A stretch of 64,000 bases of DNA, taken from assembly GCA_903910555.1 (NCBI GenBank), contig CAIVZZ010000006.1, forward strand, positions 1-64,000, written 5' to 3'. Under the pieces are notes generated by a model, which was given only the letters and a program-made list of their open reading frames with translations, ran no database searches and was not told the origin of the DNA. The position numbers were made by a program, and so were the translations under genes. Positions 18,109-27,405 of the stretch are shown one piece after another; position 1 is the first letter of the stretch; each line of letters begins with the position of its first letter. The DNA comes from an uncultured Gemmatimonadota bacterium (GTDB lineage Bacteria; Gemmatimonadota; Gemmatimonadetes; Gemmatimonadales; Gemmatimonadaceae).

Positions 18109-18656
18109 TACTGCACCGGGCCCAGCGGGGTGTACTCCACGCCGTCGTGACGGAGGAGACGGCGTTGCAGCAGCGATTCGAGAATGCGCGCGAGCTCGAT
18201 CGGATCGTGAGCGGAGATATCGGTGACGTCACCGGCGGCAGCAGACCCGCGCGCGTAGACCATCTCCCAGATTGCGCGCTCTTGATCGGTGACCGATCCA
18301 ACGAGCCGCGCACCGCCGTCGGCGAACTGCACGACGAGGGCGAGACCGTGGTGGTCGAGCACGACTTCAATGGCTTCGAGGTGCGCGTCCGTGATGCCGT
18401 GAAACACGATGTATCCCGCGTGCGCATCCTGACCGGCGAGCGCGATGAGCAGCTTCGCGACGACTTCGTCCGCGCAGGAATAATCCATCATGCCGATGCG
18501 CGAAAAATCGAGCATGGCCACATCACCTTCGCTGAGCGCTTCGAGTTCCGTCTGAATGCACCGCCTCACCGCCGCACCCGTCGGGCGCGTGACGAGGTCC
18601 GAGAACGGAAGGTTCGCCGAATGGCGAAGGACCGAACCGACGTCGATTCGCGTCAC
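18108..18656 (-). CDS. STAS-like (DUF4325) regulator with C-terminal winged-helix-like domain
   Basis: 182 residues. Residues about 20-90 (LVTRPTGAAVRRCIQTEL, MLDFSRIGMMDYSCADEVVAKLL) match the STAS-like DUF4325 fold, in which a Ser/Asp site is regulated by a partner kinase. Residues about 115-180 (VTDQERAIWEMVYARG...LQRRLLRHDGVEYTPLG) resemble a winged helix. GTG start overlaps the GHKL gene stop (GTGA). By analogy to partner-switching systems, it may be phosphorylated or bound by the adjacent GHKL protein; that link is inferred. Confidence 0.78.
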   Translation of the reverse strand: MTRIDVGSVLRHSANLPFSDLVTRPTGAAVRRCIQTELEALSEGDVAMLDFSRIGMMDYSCADEVVAKLLIALAGQDAHAGYIVFHGITDAHLEAIEVVLDHHGLALVVQFADGGARLVGSVTDQERAIWEMVYARGSAAAGDVTDISAHDPIELARILESLLQRRLLRHDGVEYTPLGPVQ

Positions 18657-19546
18657 GCTGCAACGCTCACTTTTTCTGGAATGATGATTTGCAATTGCGC
18701 ACCCGGAAAGTACGCAAGATTTTCGCGGCGCGGCACATCGTCTTCCCAGCTCGGGATGAGGGCGATGCGCGCCGTGCCGCTTCGAACAGAAAACTTTCCT
18801 TCCCAGCGATGCACATAACCGCGGATTCCCTTGAGCCCCTGACCGCGGCCCGGATCGCCATAGCGGCTCACGCCGTTCACCACCGCGGCTTCGAGCGCGA
18901 CGGCGTCGTCCCAGCGGTCGGAAAGTGCGCGACGCTGCCCGCTCTCGAGTGACGAACGGAAGCCAACGCCCGCATCACACACGGCAATCACCACGACGTA
19001 TCTGCCGCCGAGCCTGCGACGATAGTTGTACGCCTGCACCATCACCCAGCCGCCGCGTCCCGCGTGCTCGACGATGTTCTGGCACGCCTCGGACAGCGTC
19101 ATGGCGAAGCCCATCGTCGCGCGCGACTCGAGGTGCAAGTTATTCAAGAGAATGCTCGCGGCGCGTTCCTGAATGCGCTCAACCACACCATGCACGTCAT
19201 CGCTCTTTGTGACCGGCGTCACTTCCAGCAGCACATCGCTCTCGCCCGCCGATCGCGGGCGCGGCACATGGCCGCGCACGTCGAACAGCTCTTCGGCGTA
19301 GCGAAAGAAGCCCGCGCGCGCCCAATACGAAACCGTGTCGGGATTTTCCGGCGGCAGGAACTCGGCTTTTTCATCGCGCGTCTGGGCGAGCGTCAACAGC
19401 GCCGTCAATCCGTAGGGCGTCGCGAACGTCGAGTGACGCGCGTCGATGATCACTTTCGCGTCGGCAGGGTGAGACGCCAGTTGCTCGAGCACGCTCTCAA
19501 ATGTGAGATCGTCGAGTGAAGCGGGAACGGCGATGACGGCGGTCAC
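18653..19546 (-). CDS. STAS plus GHKL (HATPase_c) regulatory protein, anti-sigma-kinase-like
   Basis: 297 residues. An N-terminal STAS-like half (about 1-105, VIIDARHSTFATPYGLTALL) is fused to a GHKL ATPase. N-box: EACQNIVEHAG (about 155-165). G1 box: CDAGVGF (about 190-196). G2 box: GRGQGLKGI. No His-phosphotransfer domain or membrane segment, so it resembles RsbW/SpoIIAB-type kinases fused to their own STAS module, not a sensor kinase. GTG starts and 4-bp overlaps link it to PfkB upstream and the STAS-like gene downstream. Confidence 0.8.
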   Translation of the reverse strand: MTAVIAVPASLDDLTFESVLEQLASHPADAKVIIDARHSTFATPYGLTALLTLAQTRDEKAEFLPPENPDTVSYWARAGFFRYAEELFDVRGHVPRPRSAGESDVLLEVTPVTKSDDVHGVVERIQERAASILLNNLHLESRATMGFAMTLSEACQNIVEHAGRGGWVMVQAYNYRRRLGGRYVVVIAVCDAGVGFRSSLESGQRRALSDRWDDAVALEAAVVNGVSRYGDPGRGQGLKGIRGYVHRWEGKFSVRSGTARIALIPSWEDDVPRRENLAYFPGAQLQIIIPEKVSVAA

Positions 19547-20541
19547 GTAGGACTTAATTCTCTGCGCAAATAGTGAGCGAGCCCGGTGGCTCCGCGGTGT
19601 TCGACATTTCGTGCTGCGGCCTCAAGAGCCGCCCTCATCGCATCCGGAAAAATATCACCGGCAACGAGACGAGAGAAATATGTTGCGCCCCACACGTCGC
19701 CGCATCCAGTGGGGTCGCCGCCATCCGGCACTTGCGCAACTCGTGAAGGCACCAACTGTGTTCGGATTGCCCCGAGAGATTCGGCGCGCGCCGTGCGCGG
19801 AGCGCTCGCGAGATCCCGGCGGACATCGGCGAGTTTGTTGAACTCGGGCGCCGCGAAGTACACCACTCCACGAGCGCCGAGTGTGACCACGAGCGAGCGC
19901 ACGCCGTTCGCGAGCGCCGTCGCGGCGAGCGCCATTCCATCCGGCGCGATCATCGCGAGCTCGTCTTCGTTCACCTGAAGCAGATCAAAGCAGCGGCACC
20001 AGTCGGCGATTCCCGGCAGCGGGCGCGGCGTGCGCAGTCCATCGGGCTGCACGGCAAGAACGATCGAATGGAGATCGCAGTAGATCGGCCCGGCGAAATG
20101 CTGCCGCAGCAGCTGGGCCGTTTGAAGATCGAGTTCGAAACCGCTGATCAAGTTCACGTAGAGCGCGTCGAGGTCGCGCACGAGCGGGGCGAGCCCGAGC
20201 CAGCTCCAGCCGGGGATACCGCCGGAGAGCACCTCGCTGCGGCGCTCCGCATCTGTATAGAAGAGCTCGACGCGATTGTTGCGGTACGGCACTTCTATAG
20301 GAAGGGCGTCGGGCGCGACGTGCTTCAGCGTGCGCAAAAAGTCCCGGGCCTGCGGTGCGAGATCCTCGCCGACCTTCACGAGCGGGACGAGTTCCCAGTC
20401 GGCCGGTAGCGCCGCGTCGAACGCGCTCAGCGCGTAAGTGATGCCGCCCCATTCCTGTACCGCCGCACTCTTTGGGTCGCGCCCGTGAATCACGTCCCAC
20501 ACGAACGTGCCGATCACGCCGACGCGTTTGCGGCGGCTCAC
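19543..20541 (-). CDS. PfkB-family sugar kinase
   Basis: 332 residues. The ribokinase-like signature near residue 275 (GGDPTGCGDVWGATYFSR) holds the catalytic Asp and anion hole, and the N-terminal beta-strand VGVIGTFVWDVIHG is typical. Probably phosphorylates a sugar or nucleoside; substrate not evident. Coupled by GTGA overlaps to the ROK kinase upstream and the STAS-GHKL gene downstream, making an unusual pairing of two sugar kinases with a switch-type regulator. Confidence 0.88.
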   Translation of the reverse strand: MSRRKRVGVIGTFVWDVIHGRDPKSAAVQEWGGITYALSAFDAALPADWELVPLVKVGEDLAPQARDFLRTLKHVAPDALPIEVPYRNNRVELFYTDAERRSEVLSGGIPGWSWLGLAPLVRDLDALYVNLISGFELDLQTAQLLRQHFAGPIYCDLHSIVLAVQPDGLRTPRPLPGIADWCRCFDLLQVNEDELAMIAPDGMALAATALANGVRSLVVTLGARGVVYFAAPEFNKLADVRRDLASAPRTARAESLGAIRTQLVPSRVAQVPDGGDPTGCGDVWGATYFSRLVAGDIFPDAMRAALEAAARNVEHRGATGLAHYLRRELSPT

Positions 20542-21539
20542 GCTCCGGCCGGGTACACCGGGTACTGCGCGATGTACGTCGCGACGGCTCCGACGACGCC
20601 CGCCGTACCGCCGAGTTCGCCCGGCACAATCCGGCAGGCCTCGACGTTCGGCTTGAACGCCCGCCGCCGTACTTCCGCGCGCACCGGCCCGAAAAGATCT
20701 TCGCCCGCCTGCGCAACGCCGCCCGCCAGCACGACGACGTTTGGATTGAAAATGTTCAGCAGGTTCGCGACCCCGGTGCCAATAAATCGTGCGGTCTCGC
20801 GCACGACTTCACGGGCAAGCTCATCACCCTTCTTCGACGCGTCGTACACAATCTGCGCCGTGATGTTTGCGAGGTCGCCGTCGGCCATCGTGATCATCAT
20901 CGAATCGTTCACGCCGACCAGCGCCTCCCGCGCGCGATCCGCAATGGCCGGCCCCGACGCATACGCCTCGAGACATCCATAGTTGCCGCACTTGCAGCGC
21001 CGGCCCGTGGAATCGATCGTCGTGTGGCCGATCTCACCCGCGGCGTCGCTGGCCCCGTGATAAAGCTTGCCGTTGAGAATCAGTCCGCCGCCGATTCCGG
21101 TGCCGATCGTAATCCCGACCACGTTCTGCGCACCGCGTGCCGCCCCGATCCACCACTCACCGAGTGTCGCGCAGTTCGCATCGTTATCGAGCGTCGCGCG
21201 AAGGCCGCTAATGTTCGACACGCGATCGCGCAGCGGGAAGTCAGTCCAGCCGAGATTCGGCGTGGTGATCACGAGCCCCTGCTCGCGATCCAGCGGGCCG
21301 GGGCTGCCGATTCCCACTCCGAGAAAGTCATCGCGTGCGGCACCGGTCTCGCGCATCGTCTGCGTGATCGTCGTCTCGATCATGGCGCAGATGCGGTCGA
21401 CTACGGAATCCGCGCCGTCCGCCGCGAGCGTCGGCAGCGAGTGCATGGCGTGCTGACCCGATCCGTCCGCTTTCATCGCGCCGACGGAGATCTTCGTGCC
21501 GCCGAGGTCTACGCCGAGAACGAAACGTGTGCGCGTCAT
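20538..21539 (-). CDS. ROK-family sugar kinase (glucokinase-like)
   Basis: 333 residues. The N-terminal ATP-binding DLGGTKISVG (10-19), the ROK signature GEIGHTTID, and the zinc motif CKCGNYGCLE identify a ROK kinase; the length fits glucokinase or N-acetylmannosamine kinase. There is no N-terminal HTH, so it is an enzyme and not a repressor. ATGA overlap with the glycosyltransferase upstream and GTGA with PfkB downstream. The glucose preference is a family guess. Confidence 0.88.
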   Translation of the reverse strand: MTRTRFVLGVDLGGTKISVGAMKADGSGQHAMHSLPTLAADGADSVVDRICAMIETTITQTMRETGAARDDFLGVGIGSPGPLDREQGLVITTPNLGWTDFPLRDRVSNISGLRATLDNDANCATLGEWWIGAARGAQNVVGITIGTGIGGGLILNGKLYHGASDAAGEIGHTTIDSTGRRCKCGNYGCLEAYASGPAIADRAREALVGVNDSMMITMADGDLANITAQIVYDASKKGDELAREVVRETARFIGTGVANLLNIFNPNVVVLAGGVAQAGEDLFGPVRAEVRRRAFKPNVEACRIVPGELGGTAGVVGAVATYIAQYPVYPAGA

Positions 21540-22639
21540 GGGAGCAATAAAGTATTCAACGCCAGCGAAACCTGCTCGGCTTCGAGTTCACGCATGCACT
21601 TCCAATGTCCGAGCGGGCACGTCTGCGGTCCGTGCGGGTGGCACGGACGGCAGGTGAGTGTTTCGTTGCCGATGGTTGCATGACGCGGCGCGAGCGGGCC
21701 GAACCCGAACTTCGGCGCGGTCGGCCCGAAGATCGAAAGCGTCGGCGTGCCGGCGGCGGAGGCGAGATGCTGCGGTGCGGAATCGTTCGTGGCCAAACCG
21801 GCGCAGCGTGAGAGCAGCTCGGCGGAGGCGAGCAGCGAGAGCTTCCCCGTCGCGTTCACGACACGTTCCGGTCCCGCTGAGCGCGCGATCTCTGCCGCGA
21901 GCGAGTCGTCCTCAGCGCCGCCGATCACCACAAGGCGATAGAGCGGCGCCAGTCGTGACGCGAGCGCGGGGAAGTGCGGCCAGCGCTTCGTCCCCCAGAT
22001 GCTTCCCGGCGCGAGCGCAAAGAGCTGAGCGCCGTCGCGCGGGACGTCTTTGAGGAGCGCGTCTACCGCAGCGCGCTCCTGATCACCCGGAAAGAGCCGC
22101 GGGCGAATCACTTCGGGTACCGACGTCGCAGCGTCGCCAACCGCGAGGCGCCAGAGTCGCTCGGCGTGATGGAGATCTCCATGATATTTCGCGCGGCGCG
22201 TGTAGAGGAGTTTGCCCGCGGATGTATCGAAGCCGACACGTTCCGGAATTCCCGCGAACAGCGCGAGCGCTGCGCTGCGCCACGATCCCTGCGCCATGTA
22301 AGCCACGGTGGTGCCACGCGGAGACCCATCCGCGCGGGTGCGCAGCGAGCGCGCGAATCGCCAAAGCGCGGCGATTCCATTGTCACCGCCGCGCTTGTCG
22401 AACACGATCACATCGCGCACTGCGGGATGGTTTGCGAGCAGCGGCGCGGCTTGCGGCGTCACCACGACATCAACCGGCCCCCGCGACGCCAGCTCCGCGA
22501 GCAGCGGCGTCGTGAGGACGACGTCGCCGAGGAAGCTGGTTTGGATGACGAGACTGCCAGCCGGAAGCCGGAAGCCGGAAGCCGGAGGCGTTGCGCGCCC
22601 CGCGACTTCCGGCTTCCGGCCTCCGGCTTCGGCCGTCAT
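21536..22639 (-). CDS. Glycosyltransferase family 9 (heptosyltransferase-like)
   Basis: 367 residues. After an odd leader, LVIQTSFLGDVVLTTPLL begins a GT-9 fold; FALAPGSIWGTKRWP and TNDSAPQHLASAAGTPTLSIFGPT are the family's donor-binding motifs. Likely adds heptose or a related sugar to LPS core on the inner leaflet. ATG 22639 overlaps the lepA stop (TGATG). The first ~28 residues ([20 protein letters not shown]...) are encoded by the heptad palindrome 22561-22632 and match nothing in the family, so the extension is probably acquired. No ATG/GTG start lies between it and the conserved core. Confidence 0.85.
   Translation of the reverse strand: MTAEAGGRKPEVAGRATPPASGFRLPAGSLVIQTSFLGDVVLTTPLLAELASRGPVDVVVTPQAAPLLANHPAVRDVIVFDKRGGDNGIAALWRFARSLRTRADGSPRGTTVAYMAQGSWRSAALALFAGIPERVGFDTSAGKLLYTRRAKYHGDLHHAERLWRLAVGDAATSVPEVIRPRLFPGDQERAAVDALLKDVPRDGAQLFALAPGSIWGTKRWPHFPALASRLAPLYRLVVIGGAEDDSLAAEIARSAGPERVVNATGKLSLLASAELLSRCAGLATNDSAPQHLASAAGTPTLSIFGPTAPKFGFGPLAPRHATIGNETLTCRPCHPHGPQTCPLGHWKCMRELEAEQVSLALNTLLLP
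22561..22632. repeat. Heptad-armed palindrome at the lepA/glycosyltransferase junction
   Basis: Arm 1 is CCGGAAG three times then CCGGAGG (22561-22588). A 17-nt spacer follows. Arm 2 (22606-22632) is CTTCCGG twice, CCTCCGG and CTTCGG, the reverse complement with one gap and few changes. It lies inside the 5' end of the glycosyltransferase reading frame and is translated. See the two other palindromes at 34576 and 38598. Confidence 0.9.
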
Positions 22640-24435
22640 CAGTCGACCTGCAACACCGCCAGAAACGCCTCCTGCGGAATCTCAACCGATCCCACCTGCT
22701 TCATGCGCTTTTTTCCCTCTTTCTGTTTCTCGAGCAGTTTCCGCTTTCGTGTGATGTCGCCGCCGTAGCACTTCGCGAGCACGTCCTTACGCAGCGGCTT
22801 CACGGTGGTGCGCGCGATGACCTTCATTCCGATCGCCGCCTGAATCGCGACCTCGAATAGCTGGCGCGGGATCAGCTCCTTCAGCTTGTCGGCGATCTTG
22901 CGGCCCCAGTCGTACGACTTGTCCTCATGAATGATCACGCTGAAGGCGTCGATGGCGTCGCCATTGATCAGCATGTCGAGGCGCACGAGCTTGCTGCGGC
23001 GGTACTCCAGCATTTCGTAATCGAGCGATGCATAGCCGCGCGAGATCGATTTCATTTTATCAAAGAAATCGAGAATGATTTCGCCGAGCGGAAACTCCCA
23101 CTCGAACTCGACTCGTGTGGTGTCGATGTAGTGCATTCCCATGTACTCGCCGCGACGCTCTGTACCGAGCGTCATAATCGGGCCGATGTATTCCGTCGGC
23201 ACCATGATGCGCGCCTTCACGTACGGCTCTTCGACATAATCGATGATCGACGCGGGCGGCATCAGCGCAGGATTTTCGACGAGCATGAGTTCGCCGTCCG
23301 TCTTGAACACGCGGTATTCCACGCTCGGAACCGTCGTGACGAGGCTGAGGTTGAACTCACGCTCGAGGCGCTCCTGCACGATTTCCATGTGCAGCAGGCC
23401 GAGAAATCCGCAGCGGAATCCGAAGCCGAGTGCCGTGGAGGTTTCCGGCTCGTAGGCGAGCGATGAATCGTTGAGCTGAAGTTTTTCGAGCGCGTCGCGC
23501 AGATCTTCGTATTGCTGCGTGTCGGTCGGGTACAGACCGGCGAACACGAACGACTTCACCGCCTGATAGCCCGGCAGCGGTTCAGTGGCGCGATTCTCAG
23601 CGTCGAAGACGGTGTCGCCGGCGCGCGTCTCTTTCACCGAGCGCACGCTCGCGACCACGTAGCCGACTTCGCCGGCGGTCAGAATGTCGGTCGGAACCTG
23701 ACGGAGCTGGTTGTAGCCAACTTCCTGTACTTCGTAGACGCCGTCGTTCGCGCCGAACGTGATCTTGGTTCCTTTCTTAATCGTCCCGTCAACAACGCGA
23801 ATGCTCGGCACGGCGCCGCGATAGCGATCGTAGTACGAGTCGTACACGAGCGCACGCAGCGGCGCCGTCGGGTCGCCCGACGGCGGCGGCGTCTTCTCGA
23901 TGACTTTCTCGAGAAGCTCAACGATGCCCACCCCTTCTTTCGCGCTGACGAGCAGGATGTCTTCCGGCTTGCAGCCGATCAGCCCCACCACCTCGGCGCG
24001 CCGCTTCTCAGGCTCAGCACCCGGCAGATCGATTTTGTTGAGAATCGGAATGATCTCGAGACCCGCTTCCATCGCGAGAAAGAGATTCGACAGCGTCTGC
24101 GCCTGAATTCCCTGCGACGCATCAACGACGAGGATCGCGCCTTCGCACGCCGCGAGCGAACGCGAGACTTCGTATGTGAAGTCCACGTGCCCTGGTGTGT
24201 CGATCAGGTTCAGCTCGTACGTTACGCCGTCTTTCGCGGTGTAACTCATGCGGACGGCGTTCAGCTTGATCGTGATCCCGCGCTCACGCTCCAGATCGAG
24301 CGTATCGAGGACCTGCTCCTGCATCTCCCGCTTCTGGAGCATGCCGGTGGCCTCGATGAGCCGGTCCGCCAGCGTGGACTTGCCGTGATCGATATGAGCT
24401 ACGATGCAGAAATTTCTGATTCGGTCGAGCTGCAA
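22639..24435 (-). CDS. lepA: Elongation factor 4 (LepA)
   Basis: 598 residues, the usual LepA length. GTPase motifs: [12 protein letters not shown] (G1), RGITIK (G2), DTPGHVD (G3), NKID (G4). The C-terminal LepA-specific domain ends with the Lys-rich [19 protein letters not shown] segment. Ribosome-associated GTPase implicated in back-translocation or biogenesis. The start is TTG at 24435 with AGGAAAG upstream; no better ATG precedes the conserved [13 protein letters not shown]. It is the first gene of the twelve-gene minus-strand run. Confidence 0.97.
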   Translation of the reverse strand: MQLDRIRNFCIVAHIDHGKSTLADRLIEATGMLQKREMQEQVLDTLDLERERGITIKLNAVRMSYTAKDGVTYELNLIDTPGHVDFTYEVSRSLAACEGAILVVDASQGIQAQTLSNLFLAMEAGLEIIPILNKIDLPGAEPEKRRAEVVGLIGCKPEDILLVSAKEGVGIVELLEKVIEKTPPPSGDPTAPLRALVYDSYYDRYRGAVPSIRVVDGTIKKGTKITFGANDGVYEVQEVGYNQLRQVPTDILTAGEVGYVVASVRSVKETRAGDTVFDAENRATEPLPGYQAVKSFVFAGLYPTDTQQYEDLRDALEKLQLNDSSLAYEPETSTALGFGFRCGFLGLLHMEIVQERLEREFNLSLVTTVPSVEYRVFKTDGELMLVENPALMPPASIIDYVEEPYVKARIMVPTEYIGPIMTLGTERRGEYMGMHYIDTTRVEFEWEFPLGEIILDFFDKMKSISRGYASLDYEMLEYRRSKLVRLDMLINGDAIDAFSVIIHEDKSYDWGRKIADKLKELIPRQLFEVAIQAAIGMKVIARTTVKPLRKDVLAKCYGGDITRKRKLLEKQKEGKKRMKQVGSVEIPQEAFLAVLQVD

Positions 24436-24486
24436 AGCTTTCCTGGGTGAAATGAATCCTTAAGTATAGTGTCTGGGAGAGAGCGG

Positions 24487-24580
24487 GTGGGTATGTCCCG
24501 ACGAGTCCGCTCGCTGTATGGACGGAGCTCGGCGGGACATACCCACACGCGAACGACGCCCGCCCCGTGGGACATGCCCC
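24487..24580. promoter_or_regulatory. Three GGGACAT-type dyad sites between divergent lepA and DUF58 genes
   Basis: GGGTATGTCCC (24489-24499), GGGACATACCC (24534-24544) and GGGACATGCCCC (24569-24580) are variants of one near-palindrome, GGGACATGTCCC. The first two also form an exact 14-bp inverted repeat (24487-24500 with 24533-24546). The position between two divergent starts suggests operators for one regulator, or a hairpin in either leader. Confidence 0.5.
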
Positions 24581-24650
24581 GGAGCGGCCGACCGACGTTG
24601 AGCATTAGGCGCGAGCAACGCGTAACTGCAGTTACATTCCGCACGGAATA

Positions 24651-25562
24651 ATGGCCGACAAAAGCTCGCGCGCCGACCTGATCGATCCTGCTTCGTTAGC
24701 GGCCCTCGGCCGCATCGAAATTATTGCGCGTTGGGTAGTGGAAGGATTTCTGATGGGACTCCACCGGTCCCCGCGCAAAGGATTCTCGGTTGAGTTCGCC
24801 GAGCACCGCGCCTATCAGCCCGGCGACGACCTCCGCTTTCTCGACTGGAAAGTCGTCGCGCGCGCCGACAAATGGCTGATCAAACAGTTCGAAGAAGAAA
24901 CCAACCTCAAGGCGACAATCGTCCTCGACGTCTCAAAATCGATGGCGTGGAGCGGAGCGCCCGGGCGGCTCACGAAACTCGCGTACGCCGAACAGGTCGC
25001 CGCGGCGGTTGCATGGCTGCTGCTCCGCCAGCGCGATGGCGTCGGGCTGATCCGGTTCGACGACGAAGTGCGGACCGTGATTCCGCCGCGCGGCCGGTCC
25101 GTTCAATGGCGCAGGATTGTCACCGCGCTCGAAGATCCCGGTTCGGGAAAGGGCTCTGACGCTCCAGGCGCGCTGATGAAAGCCGCGCAGCTCGTGATGC
25201 GCCCCGGCATGGTGGTGGTGATCTCCGATTTGCTGGTCGACGAAGAAGAGATGACCAAAGCCGTTTCGGTGCTGCGCGCGGTGGGACACGATGTCACCGT
25301 GCTGCACATTCTCGATCCCGCTGAACGCGATCTTGCGATCGCGAAGATGGAGACCGAGTTGATTGACACCGAAACGGCCGCGTCCGTGAACGTGATGCTG
25401 AGCGAAGTACGCGATGCATACCGCGAGACGGTTCAGGTCGCGATCGGCGAGTGGCGCGACCGGCTCGCCGGAACGGGCGCGTCGTACGAGCCGGTGTATA
25501 CCGATCAGCCCTTTGGCGTGGCGCTCCGCCGCGCATTCGCAGCGCGCCAGCATCTCCCTTAG
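24651..25562 (+). CDS. DUF58 domain protein
   Basis: 303 residues. The DUF58 hallmark HRAYQPGDDLRFLDWKVVAR (about 48-67) is followed by a von Willebrand-type half (VLDVSKSMAW with the MIDAS-like DxSxS pattern, about 99-108, and VVVISDLLVD). Usually encoded with MoxR ATPase and BatA-type membrane proteins and thought to act with them in protein or metal-centre maturation. Here it is followed 18 bp later by a BatA-like gene, but no moxR is adjacent. Confidence 0.9.
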   Translation: MADKSSRADLIDPASLAALGRIEIIARWVVEGFLMGLHRSPRKGFSVEFAEHRAYQPGDDLRFLDWKVVARADKWLIKQFEEETNLKATIVLDVSKSMAWSGAPGRLTKLAYAEQVAAAVAWLLLRQRDGVGLIRFDDEVRTVIPPRGRSVQWRRIVTALEDPGSGKGSDAPGALMKAAQLVMRPGMVVVISDLLVDEEEMTKAVSVLRAVGHDVTVLHILDPAERDLAIAKMETELIDTETAASVNVMLSEVRDAYRETVQVAIGEWRDRLAGTGASYEPVYTDQPFGVALRRAFAARQHLP

Positions 25563-25580
25563 AGCAACCCTTCTGCCCGC

Positions 25581-27392
25581 ATGAATTTTCTCGCGCCATT
25601 GGCCCTGGTATTGGCCGGTGCGGCGGCTGTGCCGCTACTCCTCCATTTGTTGCGCCGGCGCACGGGCGAGAAAGTGGATTTCCCGGCGGTGCGTTACCTG
25701 CTGCGCGCAGAGCGCGAGCATTCGCGCCAGTTGAAGCTGCGCAATCTGTTTCTCATGCTGCTCCGCGTCTTTGCCGTGCTGGCGCTCGCGCTCGCTGCGG
25801 CGCGCCCGATCGGGCGGCTCGTGGGGAGTTCGCATGCACCGACTGCCATCGCGATCGTGCTCGACAATTCGCTGAGCACGTCGGTGGTGATCAATGGTGC
25901 GCCCGTGTTCGCGCGGTTGAAGGAGGCAGCGCGCAGCGCGTTAGGCCGCGCCAACGCGAGCGATCGAATCTGGCTGGTCACGGCCGACTCTCGCGTGGTC
26001 GGCGGAAGTGTGAGTGCCGTTCGATCGGCGCTCGATCGTACGGAACCGCTCGCCGGCGCGGGTGATCTTCGCGCGGCCGTGGCGCGAGCGGCGCAGCTCG
26101 TGCGCGGCGCCGGATTGCCGTCACGTCAGCTCGCCATTCTTACCGACGGTCAGGCGACAAGCTGGGCGTCGGCTGTTCCGCTCGATGGCGTCGCCGCGAC
26201 TGTCTTCGCGCCGGCACTTACGCCGCCGAAAAACCGCTCCGTGCTCAGCGCGGATGCCGAGCCGCCGCACTGGACGCCTCGCGGCGCGGTGCGCGCGACG
26301 ACGACCGCGACCGACTCCGTCACGTTCCGCGTTGCACTCGGCGCACGCGCCGCGGCACGCGGGATTGTCGCGCCCGGCGAGGATATCGTCGTACGGCTCG
26401 CGCCGTCCGAGCGCGGCTGGATTGCCGGCGCTGTAGAGCTCGAGCCCGACGAAATGCGCGGCGATGACGTGCGCTGGTTCGCCGTCCACGTTGGTCCCGC
26501 TCCCGGCGTTTCTGCCGGGCCCGGCGCAGGCGCATTCGCAAAAACCGCGGTCGACGCGCTCGCGCAGGAAGGGCGCGTCGCGAACGGCAACGACATCATC
26601 ATTGGTGGCGCTGAATCGGCGAAGCGACCCGGAGTCCTTTTTGCTCCGTCCGATCCGGTGCAATTGGGCGCCGCGAATCGCGCGCTGGAACGCGCGGGAG
26701 TCCCGTGGAAATTCGGCGCCGCGCGAAGCGGGCCCGCACCTATCACGGGCACCGGACTCACCGGCGTCAGTGCGCTGCGCTGGTATGCGATCGAACCGCG
26801 CGGAGCGCAGGAGCCGGGGAGCGTCGACACCATCGCGCGGATCGGCACTGACCCATGGGCTGTGGCTGGTGACGGCTACGTGCTCGTTGCATCGCCGCTC
26901 ACGGCAGAAGGCACCGATCTCCCGTTGCGCGCGAGCTGGGTCCCGTGGCTCGGATCCGCGATTGCCGATCATCTCTCCGGAGACGCCGGCGCGATCACCA
27001 ATGCCGCGCCGGGCGCGACCGTCGCGCGTCCCGCGTGGGCGCGCGAACTCGAGGAACCAGATGGCACGCGCCGACCCGTGCTCGATTCGCGCCTCGAGGC
27101 GCCGTCGCGCCCCGGTGTGTACTTCTGGCTCCGCGGTACACAGCGTGCCGGCGCACTCGTCGTGAATCCCGAGATCAATGAATCGGATCTCACACGTTTG
27201 CCAATCGCGCAGCTCGGCTCGCGGTTTGCCGGCGCGGAAGTTTCTGCCACCGATGACGCAGGCAAATGGACGGCGTCGGCATTTTCGTTCTCGGGCCGCC
27301 GCGCGCTGGATGGCGCGTTTATCGGCCTCGCGCTGCTCCTGCTCGCTGCCGAAGCGATCGTGACGCGCGCGATCGCGCCGAAAGCGGACTAA
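25581..27392 (+). CDS. BatA-like membrane protein with VWA domain
   Basis: 603 residues. The N-terminus MNFLAPLALVLAGAAAVPLL plus HLLRRRTGEKVDFPAVRYL is the BatA_N signature. A second TM (about 53-70) precedes a VWA-like domain with MIDAS-type DNSLSTS (about 95-101). Long Ala/Pro-rich periplasmic-like region, last TM near 575-595. Partner of the DUF58 protein 18 bp upstream. Followed by mfd after 13 bp, so the three may be co-transcribed. Confidence 0.83.
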   Translation: MNFLAPLALVLAGAAAVPLLLHLLRRRTGEKVDFPAVRYLLRAEREHSRQLKLRNLFLMLLRVFAVLALALAAARPIGRLVGSSHAPTAIAIVLDNSLSTSVVINGAPVFARLKEAARSALGRANASDRIWLVTADSRVVGGSVSAVRSALDRTEPLAGAGDLRAAVARAAQLVRGAGLPSRQLAILTDGQATSWASAVPLDGVAATVFAPALTPPKNRSVLSADAEPPHWTPRGAVRATTTATDSVTFRVALGARAAARGIVAPGEDIVVRLAPSERGWIAGAVELEPDEMRGDDVRWFAVHVGPAPGVSAGPGAGAFAKTAVDALAQEGRVANGNDIIIGGAESAKRPGVLFAPSDPVQLGAANRALERAGVPWKFGAARSGPAPITGTGLTGVSALRWYAIEPRGAQEPGSVDTIARIGTDPWAVAGDGYVLVASPLTAEGTDLPLRASWVPWLGSAIADHLSGDAGAITNAAPGATVARPAWARELEEPDGTRRPVLDSRLEAPSRPGVYFWLRGTQRAGALVVNPEINESDLTRLPIAQLGSRFAGAEVSATDDAGKWTASAFSFSGRRALDGAFIGLALLLLAAEAIVTRAIAPKAD

Positions 27393-27405
27393 CGGTGCAC
27401 AGCTA

